A stretch of DNA of 64,000 nucleotides from Solitalea agri (GTDB lineage: Bacteria > Bacteroidota > Bacteroidia > Sphingobacteriales > Sphingobacteriaceae): the NCBI RefSeq assembly GCF_023914155.1, contig NZ_JAMWYS010000032.1:56704-120703 (forward strand), read 5' to 3'. The notes beneath the pieces were generated by a model, which saw only the letters and a list, made by a program, of their open reading frames with translations, had not been told where the DNA came from and did no database searches. Position numbers and translations under genes: made by a program. Below are positions 9,318-18,822 of this stretch, in pieces. The stretch's first letter is position 1. Each line of letters starts with the position of its first letter.

Positions 9318-10775
9318 TTGTCAGTATTAAAAAAATTTGTTGGTCAAACGGCCATTTACGGTCTTAGCAATATTGCTACCCGCATCTTAAACTTCTTCTT
9401 AACTCCATTATATACCAAAATTTATTCACAGTCGGTGTATGGTATTTTTACCACACTATATAGCTGGGCTTCGATTATTAACGCTATTCTGGCTTTCGGA
9501 ATGGAAACTACCTATTTCCGTTTTTTAGGTAAGGAAAAAGATAAAGACAAAGTTTATTCAAATTCGTTTTGGGGTGTTACTGCCGTGGCAATTGCTTTTT
9601 TGTTACTGGGTTTGTCATCATCTCAGTATATAGCCAATTGGCTTCAATCTGAAGGTTCCACAGTAAATTATCTTCCTTTTGTCCGTTATTTCATATGGAT
9701 TTTAGCAATTGATGCCATTTGTGTAATTCCATTTGCTAAACTTAGAGCTGACGATAAGGCTACTCGCTATGCTCTGGTTAAAGTTGTAAATATTCTGACA
9801 TTTATCGGTCTTAACCTTTTCTTTATTTTCATCGTTCCCATATTGTTAAAGAAACAGCTGCCAGGTTATCAGCTTTTTGTAAGCCTTGAAACTAATTGGG
9901 TTGGATATGTTTTTCTGGCTAATTTAATAGCAAGCATTCTCACATTCCTATTGTTATTGCCCGAAATTATAAAAGTGAGATTTAGCTTTAGTACAGAACT
10001 TTTAAGTACAATGCTAAGCTATAGCTGGCCAATTTTAATTGCCAACTTATCGTTTATTATTAACGAAAATCTGGATAAAATTTTACTCGACAGATACCTC
10101 TCCGCCAAAGAAGTGGGGATTTATGGCGCTTGCTGTAAGCTATCCATTTTTATGAATATTTTCATTCAGGCTTTTAGGTTGGGAGCTGAGCCATTTTTCT
10201 TTAGCCATGCTAAAAATGCCAATGCCCCGAAAACATATGCCACCATTATGCATTATTTTATTATAGTGGTTTGCCTTATAAATGTTGGGTTAATGGCCAA
10301 TATTGATATTCTCAAACATTTTATTGGATCGAAGTTCTGGGTAGGACTTTCGGTAGTGCCAATTTTACTCTTCGCCTATGTATGTTTGGGAATTTATATG
10401 AATCTTTCAGTATGGTATAAATTGTCAGATCAAACTAAGTATGGATTATATATTTCTGCTGTTGGGGCGTTCCTAACAATTGTCTTAAATGTGTTGTTTA
10501 TACCTAAATTCAGCTATATGGCCTCGGCTTGGACAAGCCTGATCGCTTATTTGTCGATGATGATCCTTTCCTATATTTTAGGACAAAAAAACTATCCCAT
10601 CCCATATCAGTTGAAAGAGGCCCTAATTTATATTGCGCTTTCGGTACTTGTGGTTGTTGTTTTACAGTTAGGGTTTCATAACAATATTTTTATTGGAAAT
10701 CTGCTTGTGATTCTCTTTATAGGTTTTGTAGTTATGAGAGAGAAAGATAATTTTAGAAGACTTATTAAAGCATAA
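9318..10775 (+). CDS. Polysaccharide flippase (Wzx-like, MATE/MOP superfamily)
   Basis: This is a 485-residue inner-membrane protein with about 14 predicted membrane segments, of the oligosaccharide/lipid-linked sugar exporter family. It opens with the typical VLKKFVGQTAIYGLSNIATR and LTPLYTKIYS blocks, includes the LDRYLSAKEVGIYGACCKLS segment and ends with hydrophobic helices (VLVVVVLQLGF). The start is a TTG at 9318 (MSVLKKFVGQ), as no ATG exists before the conserved region. It sits between acyP and dut with 5- to 26-bp gaps. No glycosyltransferases are nearby, so its cargo is unknown; Bacteroidota commonly keep one such gene next to dut. Confidence 0.88.
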   Translation: MSVLKKFVGQTAIYGLSNIATRILNFFLTPLYTKIYSQSVYGIFTTLYSWASIINAILAFGMETTYFRFLGKEKDKDKVYSNSFWGVTAVAIAFLLLGLSSSQYIANWLQSEGSTVNYLPFVRYFIWILAIDAICVIPFAKLRADDKATRYALVKVVNILTFIGLNLFFIFIVPILLKKQLPGYQLFVSLETNWVGYVFLANLIASILTFLLLLPEIIKVRFSFSTELLSTMLSYSWPILIANLSFIINENLDKILLDRYLSAKEVGIYGACCKLSIFMNIFIQAFRLGAEPFFFSHAKNANAPKTYATIMHYFIIVVCLINVGLMANIDILKHFIGSKFWVGLSVVPILLFAYVCLGIYMNLSVWYKLSDQTKYGLYISAVGAFLTIVLNVLFIPKFSYMASAWTSLIAYLSMMILSYILGQKNYPIPYQLKEALIYIALSVLVVVVLQLGFHNNIFIGNLLVILFIGFVVMREKDNFRRLIKA

Positions 10776-10801
10776 ATTAATTGTTAAAAGGAGATAAAAG
10801 C

Positions 10802-11236
10802 GTGCAAATTAAATTAATAAATCAATCGAACAATCCAACACCAGGTTACGAAACTGTTGCCTCAGCAGGCATGGACTTACGTGCATTTGTTGAAGAAAAA
10901 GTAATACTAAAACCATTCGAACGTAAACTAATTCCAACCGGATTATTTATGGAGTTGCCAGTTGGTTTTGAAGCTCAAGTTCGTCCTCGTAGTGGCTTGG
11001 CATTGAAGCATGGAATTACGGTTCTGAACTCTCCTGGAACAATTGATGCAGATTATCGTGGTGAAGTTAAAGTATTATTGATAAATTTATCTGATACAAA
11101 CTTTGAAGTTAATAATGGCGATCGAATTGCTCAAATGATCATTGCCAAACATGAGCAAGCCGAATGGCTGGAGGTTGAAATTCTTTCATCTACCGAGCGT
11201 GGCGCTGGTGGCTACGGACATACAGGACTTCAATAA
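10802..11236 (+). CDS. dut: dUTP diphosphatase (trimeric dUTPase)
   Basis: This enzyme hydrolyses dUTP to dUMP and PPi, keeping uracil out of DNA. All five trimeric dUTPase motifs are visible in order: [48 protein letters not shown] and [13 protein letters not shown]. The frame is open from TTG 10781, but an AAGGAGAT Shine-Dalgarno-like sequence stands just upstream of GTG 10802, and [11 protein letters not shown] is the family-like N-terminus. I therefore choose the GTG, giving 144 residues. This is one of few genes here with a good SD. It is co-directional with the flippase and the TPR gene. Confidence 0.93.
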   Translation: MQIKLINQSNNPTPGYETVASAGMDLRAFVEEKVILKPFERKLIPTGLFMELPVGFEAQVRPRSGLALKHGITVLNSPGTIDADYRGEVKVLLINLSDTNFEVNNGDRIAQMIIAKHEQAEWLEVEILSSTERGAGGYGHTGLQ

Positions 11237-11282
11237 TTTGCGACTCAGGCAATAGTCTGATTTTTATTACGTTATTGCTAAA

Positions 11283-13037
11283 ATGATGGGTTTCGAGAAG
11301 AGAATTATTCTATCTATAGTAACTTTAACAGTGGCTATGAATGCTTCTTTTGGCCAAACGGTCAGAAAAGGTTCATCGCATCATAATGTGTCGGCCGCTG
11401 GCAGAGTGCTCACATCATCCGATAGTGCCAAAGTAAAATACTATTTCTTAAATGGATTACGTGAGAAAACATTAGGCGAGACCAATAATGCTATTCGTAA
11501 TTTTCTCCTTTGCCTTGATATTGATAATACAAATGATGCCGCTTATTATGAGTTGGCATTGGCGTATCAGATCTTGGAGCAAAATGAATCGGCTATTATT
11601 GCTATTGAAAAGGCTATCCAGTATAATAAAGAACAATTATGGTATTATCAGCTTAAAGCCAGTTTGCAGCAACAGCTTGAAATGTTTGGCAAGGCTGCCG
11701 ATACCTATTCAATGTTAATTAGCTTAAGCCCTAAAAACGAAGAGTTTTATTATAACCAGGCTAATGCTTTAATATTTGCCGATCGCATCGATGAAGCATT
11801 ATCGGTTTATTATAGAATAGAAAAACTATTTGGCTACAGCGATGAATTAGTATTGCAACGGCAGCGTGTTTATTTGAAAAAGGGTGACCTTCATGATGCT
11901 GTAAAGGAGATGGAAGAACTCATCAAGCGCAACCCGGATGATATTAGGTATTATTTGATGACTGCTGAGTTATATGAGTCGAATAATTTATACGATAAAG
12001 CACTCGAAAAATATCAGCAAGCAATGAAAGTTGCTCCTGACAATGGTTATTTACATCTTGCTTTAGCTGATTATTATAAAGTAAAAGGAAATAAGACCGC
12101 TGTTTTTGAAGCCGTTAAACGGGCATTTGTGTCTGATGAAGTTGATTTTGAATCGAAAGTCAGAATACTTTATAATAATTACACCGATCCTAATCAGCAA
12201 TCGGTTCGTAATGAAACGCTTATTCTTTCGAACATATTAATAGACAAATACCCGCATAATGCACAAGTGTATTCTATTCGTGCAGACTTAATGCTGATTC
12301 AGGATAAGAAAAAAGAAGCGTGTGTATTATATAAAAAGTCTCTAGAGAATGATAAAAGCAATTATGCGGTTTGGGAACAATTGGCTAGGGTACAACTAGG
12401 ACTTGGTGACTTTAAGGAAGTTGTCGCTACTACAACCGTCGCTTTGGGCTATTTTCCGGATAAGGTTTTATTATACCTATTTGACGGAATAGCTAAGGCG
12501 CAAACCGGAAATAACAAAGGAGCTATTGAATCTTACACAAAAGGGCTTGTCTTGTCAAAGGATAGTAAGGAATTATCTGCTCAATTTTATGGCAATATAG
12601 GGGATTCGTATCATTCGATTGGGAATTATCCCGAGTCAGATAATGCTTATGAAAGCTCTCTTCTTCTAGATTATAATAATGCGTTAGTATTGAATAATTA
12701 CGCATATTACTTAAGTTTGCGCGGAAAAGACCTATTGAAGGCCGAAAAGATGGCCCGTCGGGCAATTCAACTCGAGCCTAATAACACTTCATATGAGGAT
12801 ACCTATGGTTGGGTGTTGTACCGTTTAGAACGGTATCAGGAAGCGAAGATGTGGATCGAAAAAGCATTGAGCAATAATATGTCTAAAAGTGCCACCCTGG
12901 TTGAACATTATGGTGATGTGATGTTTAAACTTGGGAATAAAGATGAGGCTTTATCATACTGGAAGAAAGCTAAAGAATACGGAAGTAAATCAGAGTTGTT
13001 AGAAAAAAAAATAAATGATCAAGCCTTACACGAATAA
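11283..13037 (+). CDS. Secreted tetratricopeptide-repeat protein
   Basis: This 584-residue protein has an N-terminal signal peptide (RIILSIVTLTVAMNASFGQ, cleaved near residue 25). About ten to twelve TPR units follow; examples are AAYYELALAYQILEQNESAI, YEKALEKYQQAMKVAPDNGY and NTSYEDTYGWVLYRLERYQ. It is probably periplasmic and a protein-protein scaffold. It overlaps the next gene, a DUF4292 lipoprotein, by 23 bp, and an EnvC-like gene follows. This order recurs in Bacteroidota and suggests an outer-membrane or cell-envelope assembly role. That role is inferred from neighbours only. Confidence 0.85.
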   Translation: MMGFEKRIILSIVTLTVAMNASFGQTVRKGSSHHNVSAAGRVLTSSDSAKVKYYFLNGLREKTLGETNNAIRNFLLCLDIDNTNDAAYYELALAYQILEQNESAIIAIEKAIQYNKEQLWYYQLKASLQQQLEMFGKAADTYSMLISLSPKNEEFYYNQANALIFADRIDEALSVYYRIEKLFGYSDELVLQRQRVYLKKGDLHDAVKEMEELIKRNPDDIRYYLMTAELYESNNLYDKALEKYQQAMKVAPDNGYLHLALADYYKVKGNKTAVFEAVKRAFVSDEVDFESKVRILYNNYTDPNQQSVRNETLILSNILIDKYPHNAQVYSIRADLMLIQDKKKEACVLYKKSLENDKSNYAVWEQLARVQLGLGDFKEVVATTTVALGYFPDKVLLYLFDGIAKAQTGNNKGAIESYTKGLVLSKDSKELSAQFYGNIGDSYHSIGNYPESDNAYESSLLLDYNNALVLNNYAYYLSLRGKDLLKAEKMARRAIQLEPNNTSYEDTYGWVLYRLERYQEAKMWIEKALSNNMSKSATLVEHYGDVMFKLGNKDEALSYWKKAKEYGSKSELLEKKINDQALHE

Positions 13038-13806
13038 ATTTTTCGTTTTATTAACTGTTTTAGGGTTGTTTTCCACCGCCTGTCGCCCAAAAAAAGCAAT
13101 TGTTGAAACAGGTCCATTAAATAAAAAAGAGCTTACAGAGCTTGAAAAGGCCAAGCTTAAATTTGAATACCAAACCGATAGTACTGAACTTTCATTCGAT
13201 TATTTTAGTGGAAAGGCTAAGGCCGTAATTTCTACTGAAGGAAGAGAGGATAATGCTACCATTAATTTGCGGATAAAGAAAGATGAGATTATCTGGGCCT
13301 CAGTTTCAGCATTCGGTTTTGAAGCTGCCCGGGCCTATATCACTCCTGATAGTATTAAGGTATTGGTTCGTTTGGGCAAAAACTCATACATCAACAAAGG
13401 CTTTGACTATATCCAGCAAATGACTAATAAAAAGGTCGATTTTAAAACGCTGCAAGCAATTTTGGTGGGTAATAAAGTGAGAAACTTTGTTAATCCAAAG
13501 GATGATTTTAAAGTGGAAGATCTGTTTTATATTATTACTGGCGAAGATGAGGGGCTGAAGTATAAATTCAACTACAACAATCAATTCAAAACGGATAATT
13601 TTACTATCGATAATAGCTCTCCCGATCAGCATCTGATCGTTTCGTATGGTAACTACTCAACTTTTAATTCGCGTTTGGTGCCACTGGAATTATCTATATC
13701 TTCGCAAACGGGTGATAAAAAATTAGGAGTTTACTTACGATACAATAAAATTACGGTAAATGAACCCCTAGAGTTCCCTTTTTCTGTACCTAAACGATTT
13801 AATTAA
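13015..13806 (+). CDS. DUF4292 family lipoprotein
   Basis: This 263-residue outer-membrane-type lipoprotein has a signal sequence ending in a lipobox (GLFSTACRPKK, Cys near residue 23). After a short linker it has a beta-rich domain typical of DUF4292: LSFDYFSGKAKAVISTEGRE, INLRIKKDEIIWASVSAFGF and ARAYITPDSIKVLVRLGKN. That fold resembles LolA/LolB-type lipid-binding lipoproteins, so help in placing lipoproteins or lipids is possible but unproven. The start codon lies inside the end of the TPR gene, indicating translational coupling. It is 9 bp upstream of the EnvC-like gene. Confidence 0.85.
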   Translation: MIKPYTNKFFVLLTVLGLFSTACRPKKAIVETGPLNKKELTELEKAKLKFEYQTDSTELSFDYFSGKAKAVISTEGREDNATINLRIKKDEIIWASVSAFGFEAARAYITPDSIKVLVRLGKNSYINKGFDYIQQMTNKKVDFKTLQAILVGNKVRNFVNPKDDFKVEDLFYIITGEDEGLKYKFNYNNQFKTDNFTIDNSSPDQHLIVSYGNYSTFNSRLVPLELSISSQTGDKKLGVYLRYNKITVNEPLEFPFSVPKRFN

Positions 13807-13815
13807 ATTGTTATA

Positions 13816-15111
13816 ATGGAGTTGCTTTTTTCTAAGAAGAATTTTTATTGTGTTTTAATATGCCTCATGCTTGCTGGTGTGAGTACTGTTGCTTTTGGTC
13901 AATCAAGAGAAGAACTTGAAAAACGTAAAAAGCAGTTGAATCAGGATATTGAGTATACCAATAAAATTTTAAAACAAACTCAAGAGAAAAAAGCCGTTTC
14001 TCTAAAGGGGTTGCGTGTTTTGAATAGTCAGATTCAAACACGTGAAAAAGTAATTACTACTATTAATACCCAGATTAAAGTTATAAGCAATCAAATTGTT
14101 GAGAAGAATAGAAATATATCTTCATTGCAACAACAACTTGAGCTATTGAAGAAGGAGTATGCGGCCATGGTTTTGTTCGCCTTCCGTAATCAAAGTGCAT
14201 ATAACAAGCTTATGTTCATTTTTGCTGCCAATGACTTTAATCAAGCTTATAAGCGGATGAAATATCTGCAGCAGTTTGGTACCTATCGTAGAAAGCAAGC
14301 CGAATATATTGAGCGTACAAAACAAGCCTTAAATGTTAAGGTAATGGAACTCAATACCGATAAAAAGGATAAGAATACACTCTTAGGAGAAGAGCAAAAA
14401 GAAAAAGTGACGCTTACAAAAGAAAAGCAGAAGCAAACGCAGGTTGTTGGTCAATTGCAAAGTAGAGAGAAAAATTTAAGACAAGAGATTGCCAAAAAAC
14501 AGCGAGAGGCCCAAAAACTAAATAAGGCAATACAAGATATTATTCGTCGCGAAATTGAGGCGGCTCGTAAAAAGGCAGAAGAAGAAGCTCGACGTAAGGC
14601 AGAGGCGGAAGCTAAAGCTAAAGGAACCACTGCTCCTACAGCTACGCCTAAAACAGCTTCCGGATCATCCGTTCTTTCTTCTACACCTGAAGGAGCAAAA
14701 TTAACTGCTGACTTTGAAAGTAATCGTGGTCGTTTGCCATGGCCGGTTGAAAAAGGTATTATCGTGGAACGATTTGGTATTCATCCTCACCCTGTTTTAG
14801 AGAAAGTTGAAACCAATAATGACGGTGTTGATATTAAAACTAATCCAGGTGCCTCTGTAAGGGCTGTTTTTGGTGGTAAGGTAGTTGCGGTAACTGCGTT
14901 GTTTGGAGAGTATGCGATCTTGATCAATCATGGAGAGTACTTTACTGTTTATTCAAACTTGCGTTCAGTTTCAGTTTCCAAAGGACAGATGATAGGTGTT
15001 AAACAAGCTATAGGGACGGTTTCTACAGATGCAGATGGAAACTCCGAATTGAACTTCCAAGTGAGAAAAGGAGCAACTGCTTTAAATCCGGAGTATTGGT
15101 TAGCAAATTAG
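13816..15111 (+). CDS. EnvC-like murein hydrolase activator (degenerate M23/LytM domain)
   Basis: This 431-residue periplasmic protein has a signal peptide (CLMLAGVSTVAFGQ) and a long coiled coil from about residue 28 to 265, rich in K/E/Q. A short Ala/Thr linker leads to a C-terminal LytM domain (RLPWPVEKGIIVERFGIHPH onward). Active M23 enzymes have zinc ligands in HxGxD and HxH. Here those spots read NNDGVDI, YSNL in place of YAHL, and LNFQVR in place of LHFEIR. The domain is therefore probably non-catalytic, as in EnvC/NlpD, which activate N-acetylmuramyl amidases during division. No amidase gene is adjacent. Confidence 0.88.
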   Translation: MELLFSKKNFYCVLICLMLAGVSTVAFGQSREELEKRKKQLNQDIEYTNKILKQTQEKKAVSLKGLRVLNSQIQTREKVITTINTQIKVISNQIVEKNRNISSLQQQLELLKKEYAAMVLFAFRNQSAYNKLMFIFAANDFNQAYKRMKYLQQFGTYRRKQAEYIERTKQALNVKVMELNTDKKDKNTLLGEEQKEKVTLTKEKQKQTQVVGQLQSREKNLRQEIAKKQREAQKLNKAIQDIIRREIEAARKKAEEEARRKAEAEAKAKGTTAPTATPKTASGSSVLSSTPEGAKLTADFESNRGRLPWPVEKGIIVERFGIHPHPVLEKVETNNDGVDIKTNPGASVRAVFGGKVVAVTALFGEYAILINHGEYFTVYSNLRSVSVSKGQMIGVKQAIGTVSTDADGNSELNFQVRKGATALNPEYWLAN

Positions 15112-15211
15112 TAATGAAGATCTATTTGAAATTCATTGAATCTTCATAATGTGGCTTTACGTTTGTCTTATAGAAATGTCTAAAAATAAGGACGTAAAAG
15201 AATAATTGTAG

Positions 15212-15219
15212 TATATTTG
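15212..15219 (+). promoter_or_regulatory. Candidate -7 box for tatA
   Basis: TATATTTG, an exact TAnnTTTG match, lies 16 nt upstream of the tatA ATG. No convincing -33 element is seen. Confidence 0.45.
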
Positions 15220-15235
15220 CCAAAAAATTAAAGAG

Positions 15236-15454
15236 ATGTTAAATCACAGTTTGTTGTTTTTGAACCTAGGTACAGGAGAGCTTATTCTTATCATGTTTGC
15301 TATACTATTATTGTTTGGTGGCAAAAAATTACCAGAATTAGCTCGTGGCTTGGGCAAAGGGATTCGTGAGTTTAAAGATGCTTCAAGTGGCATCAAGCAA
15401 GAGATTGAGGATAGTATGAATAATCCTGAACCTTCAAAAAAAGAACAAAACTAG
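15236..15454 (+). CDS. tatA: Sec-independent translocase protein TatA/E
   Basis: This small pore-forming component of the twin-arginine translocase moves folded proteins across the inner membrane. It has 72 residues: a short periplasmic N-terminus, one membrane helix (LILIMFAILLLFGGKKLPEL), the FGxxKLPEL hinge, an amphipathic helix (ARGLGKGIREFKDASSGI) and a polar tail. It starts at ATG 15236. No tatC is nearby in this window. gatA follows by 52 bp, an arrangement with no obvious functional link. Confidence 0.92.
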   Translation: MLNHSLLFLNLGTGELILIMFAILLLFGGKKLPELARGLGKGIREFKDASSGIKQEIEDSMNNPEPSKKEQN

Positions 15455-15506
15455 TTTCTTCTTAAAGCTTTAATTCTCCCAGTTTAAAGATTATATTTTT
15501 TAGACC

Positions 15507-16946
15507 TTGCAATCTTACGATTCTTTAAAAGCTGTTCAGGCAGCTATTAGTGCCAATGCATTAACACTTGAACAGCTTGTAAATAATTATCTTAACCGTA
15601 TTGAGGCAACTCAGCATTTGAATGCATTTGTTGAAGTATTTGCCAATGAAGCTATTGAAAAAGCTCAGCTAATTGACCAGAAAATTAAAAATGGTACAGC
15701 AGGCAAGCTTGCCGGAATGGTCATCGGAATAAAGGATAATATTTGTTTTAAAGATCATAAGGTTTCTGCCGCTTCTAAAATCTTAGACGGTTTCACTTCT
15801 ATTTATTCTTCAACAGTTGTAGACCGATTATTGGCAGAAGATGCCATTATAATTGGCCGTTTAAACTGTGATGAATTTGCAATGGGAGGGTCTAACGAAA
15901 CCTCTTTTTATGGACCGGTTTTAAATGCAGCCGACAATACGAAAGTTTCAGGTGGTTCATCAGGCGGTTCCGCAGTAGCTGTTCAGGCTGATCTTTGCCT
16001 TGCGGCATTAGGTACCGATACCGGAGGTTCTGTTCGCCAACCTGCCGCTTTTTGTGGAGTTGTGGGATTGAAACCAACTTATGGACGTGTATCGCGTCAT
16101 GGAATTATTGCTTTTGCCTCTTCATTTGATCAGGTTGGTCCCATCACCAAATCTATCGATGATGCTGCCTTGATCCTGGAAGTAATTGCAGGAAAAGACG
16201 ATTACGATGGAACCGCATCTTCTATTCCGGTGCCGTTGTATTCAAAAAAATTAGAGTTTAGCGGGAAAGCACGTATTGCTTACCTTGACGAAACCCTAAA
16301 TAGTGAAGGCCTTGATCCGGAGGTAAAAGCATTGATGCAACGAAATATTGATCTTTTGCGAGCAGAAGGTCATGTTGTTGAAGCGGCTCATTTCCCTCTG
16401 TTGGATTATGTTGTTCCTACCTATTATATTTTAACAACAGCCGAGGCTTCATCAAACCTTGCCCGTTATGACGGGGTTCATTATGGCTATCGTAGCGATA
16501 AGGCCACTGATCTGGAATCCACGTATAAAAAATCACGAACTGAAGGCTTTGGGCTTGAGGTGAAACGCCGTATAATGCTGGGTACTTTTGTTTTAAGTGC
16601 CGGATATTATGACGCATATTATGCTAAAGCTCAAAAAGTCCGCAGGATGATACGTGATAACCTGAATGAGATTTTAGCTAAATACGATTTTATTATTCTT
16701 CCAAACGCCCCAATAACCGCATGGAATTTAGGTGAGAAACTTAAAGATCCGGTGGTAATGTATCTCGAAGATATATTTACTGTTCAGGCTTCGCTTGCAG
16801 GTTTACCTGCTATTTCTGTACCTGTTGGCGAACATTCAAATAATTTGCCTATAGGATTACAGCTGATCGGTAAAAGATTCGATGAGTCTGGATTGCTTTC
16901 TTTTTCAAAACTTCTTTTAAATATTAATAAAAAAAGCTTAATTTAA
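15507..16946 (+). CDS. gatA: Asp-tRNA(Asn)/Glu-tRNA(Gln) amidotransferase subunit A
   Basis: This is the glutaminase subunit of GatCAB, which releases ammonia to amidate Glu-tRNA(Gln) or Asp-tRNA(Asn). It has 479 residues of the amidase-signature family. The Ser-cisSer-Lys triad lies in GIKDNICFKDHKVSAAS (Lys), KVSGGSSGGSAVAVQ and GTDTGGSVRQPAAFCG. The last also leads to VGLKPTYGRVSRHGI, typical of GatA. The start is a TTG at 15507 (MQSYDSLKAVQ), with no usable ATG at the conserved N-terminus. gatB and gatC are not in the window. Confidence 0.94.
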   Translation: MQSYDSLKAVQAAISANALTLEQLVNNYLNRIEATQHLNAFVEVFANEAIEKAQLIDQKIKNGTAGKLAGMVIGIKDNICFKDHKVSAASKILDGFTSIYSSTVVDRLLAEDAIIIGRLNCDEFAMGGSNETSFYGPVLNAADNTKVSGGSSGGSAVAVQADLCLAALGTDTGGSVRQPAAFCGVVGLKPTYGRVSRHGIIAFASSFDQVGPITKSIDDAALILEVIAGKDDYDGTASSIPVPLYSKKLEFSGKARIAYLDETLNSEGLDPEVKALMQRNIDLLRAEGHVVEAAHFPLLDYVVPTYYILTTAEASSNLARYDGVHYGYRSDKATDLESTYKKSRTEGFGLEVKRRIMLGTFVLSAGYYDAYYAKAQKVRRMIRDNLNEILAKYDFIILPNAPITAWNLGEKLKDPVVMYLEDIFTVQASLAGLPAISVPVGEHSNNLPIGLQLIGKRFDESGLLSFSKLLLNINKKSLI

Positions 16947-17113
16947 AATAGCTGATATTTAACAAGTTGAAGTTTATTGTTTGTTCAGTGACGATTTTTG
17001 TCAAAAGAGACGTAACAAACGGTTAACATTCATCGTTTTACAATTTGTTTTGTGCTTGAAATTTTTAAGCACTAGAGTGTGAACCATCTTTCGTTTTTTG
17101 CCTATGGCAATAA

Positions 17114-18592
17114 ATGATGATAAAACAAATGAAATTACAGATGAAGAAAAATCTACTTTCACTCTGCTTTATTCTCTTGTCATCTGCTGTTTGGGCAAAT
17201 GGTTTGACTCCAAAGCTGCTTAAAGTGTTAAAGTCATTGCATCCTGTCGGGCGTGATACTGGTGCTGTAGCTGAAACAATGGCATGTTCTACTATCGATA
17301 CCTTATTTGTTCTACCTTCCGATCCTTCTGAAATTCCCTTTTTCGAAAATCATATTTATAAACTTCGCCTTGATTCTATTAAGAGCGAGATTCCTCTTGA
17401 TTATAACGAACTCGTTCAAACTCACATTGATTTGTATGCCTTTAAAAGACGTGAGTTGGTTTCTAAAATGATGGGAATAGGTCGGTACTACTTTCCTATT
17501 TTCGAGAAATTTTTGAAGGAAGAGGGCTTGCCGCTTGACCTTAAGTATCTGCCAATAATTGAATCTACATTAAAACCAACAGCAGTTTCACGCGTGGGTG
17601 CTACCGGTTTATGGCAGTTCATGTATGGAACGGGGAAGTTTTATGATCTTGATGTTAACTATTATATTGATGAGCGTCGTGACCCTATTGCCTCAACCAT
17701 AGCAGCTGTTCATTTTTTAAGTGATTTATTTGATAGATACAATGATTGGTTATTGGTTATTGCTGCCTACAATTGCGGGCCCGGAAATATAGATAAGGCT
17801 ATTGCAAAGGCAGGAGGCAGTACTGATTTTTGGCAGATTAGACCTTTTTTGCCTCGTGAAACAGCCAATTACGTTCCGGCGTTTATTGCAGCTACTTATA
17901 TTATGACATATGCTCCTCAGCATAATATTACTTTAACTGAAACTGATTTTAGTAATGAAACAGATACCGTAATGGTTGATAAAGCAATATCGTTGGCGAA
18001 AATTGCTACAGTATTAAATGTATCTAACGACGTACTCACTTTCTTAAATCCGAAATATCGTAAACATATAATTAATGCGACTGCTGATAGCCCGCAAGAG
18101 TTGATCCTTCCAAAGCAGTCAAAGGATTATTTCGCTTCTTTAAGCTCGGCTCAGTTTGAACAGTGTGTGATTAAATTGTCGAAAGCCTCAGTAGCGAACG
18201 AACGCTGGCAGGCGGATGACGAGTTTGTACGGTTACTTCAAAAAAGAAAAAAGAGCCATTCTATAAACTACTATAAGGTTAAACGTGGTGATAACTTAGG
18301 TTCCATTGCGACTAAGCATAAATGTTCTGTTGCCGATTTGAAAAAATGGAACGGTTTACGTTCAAGTAAAATTGCTTTTGGTCAACGGATAAAGATTTAT
18401 TCTTCGAACAAAAACTATCTGTCGTCAACTAAATCAAAAGGAAGTTTAAAAACTTATAAAGTTAAGCCTGGAGATACATTATCGACTATCGCTGAGAAGT
18501 TTGACGGTATGACAGTTGAAAAACTGAAAAAGTTGAATAAGATAAATAATGCGAAAAGTATTCGACCTGGAACCACATTAAAGGTCGGTTAA
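17114..18592 (+). CDS. MltD-like lytic transglycosylase with two LysM domains
   Basis: This periplasmic peptidoglycan-cleaving enzyme of 492 residues has a signal peptide (LLSLCFILLSSAVWA) and an SLT-fold catalytic domain. The catalytic Glu is in LPIIESTLKPTAVSRVGATG, and LWQFMYGTGKFY and WLLVIAAYNCGPGNIDKAI are family motifs. Two C-terminal LysM repeats bind peptidoglycan: YYKVKRGDNLGSIATKHKCS and TYKVKPGDTLSTIAEKFDG. It starts at the ATG at 17114, with a second possible ATG one codon later. It ends at an intrinsic terminator. It is one of three lytic transglycosylases in the window. Confidence 0.92.
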   Translation: MMIKQMKLQMKKNLLSLCFILLSSAVWANGLTPKLLKVLKSLHPVGRDTGAVAETMACSTIDTLFVLPSDPSEIPFFENHIYKLRLDSIKSEIPLDYNELVQTHIDLYAFKRRELVSKMMGIGRYYFPIFEKFLKEEGLPLDLKYLPIIESTLKPTAVSRVGATGLWQFMYGTGKFYDLDVNYYIDERRDPIASTIAAVHFLSDLFDRYNDWLLVIAAYNCGPGNIDKAIAKAGGSTDFWQIRPFLPRETANYVPAFIAATYIMTYAPQHNITLTETDFSNETDTVMVDKAISLAKIATVLNVSNDVLTFLNPKYRKHIINATADSPQELILPKQSKDYFASLSSAQFEQCVIKLSKASVANERWQADDEFVRLLQKRKKSHSINYYKVKRGDNLGSIATKHKCSVADLKKWNGLRSSKIAFGQRIKIYSSNKNYLSSTKSKGSLKTYKVKPGDTLSTIAEKFDGMTVEKLKKLNKINNAKSIRPGTTLKVG

Positions 18593-18621
18593 GAATGTTT
18601 TCGAATAAGATATGAAATTTC

Positions 18622-18645
18622 AGGCCCATATAGGGCCTTTTTTTA
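18622..18645 (+). terminator. Rho-independent terminator after the LysM transglycosylase
   Basis: The stem AGGCCC (18622-18627) pairs with GGGCCT (18633-18638), with a 5-nt loop and a run of seven T, 30 nt after the stop codon. Confidence 0.8.
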
Positions 18646-18788
18646 TGATCTGTCCATGAAATAAAATGATTGTCATACTTTTTAAATTAAATTATTATAA
18701 AGGATGTTAATTAAAGTCGATCGAAATTGAAAATTTTAAAAAAAATCGGATTATAAAATATAAATCTGTGATTTTTTAGCTTATTTTT

Positions 18789-18796
18789 TAATTTTG
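18789..18796 (+). promoter_or_regulatory. Candidate -7 box for maeB
   Basis: TAATTTTG matches TAnnTTTG and lies 26 nt upstream of the maeB ATG in a very AT-rich stretch, which weakens the call. Confidence 0.4.
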
Positions 18797-18822
18797 GCGA
18801 TTCACCATAAAAACTGACTTAA

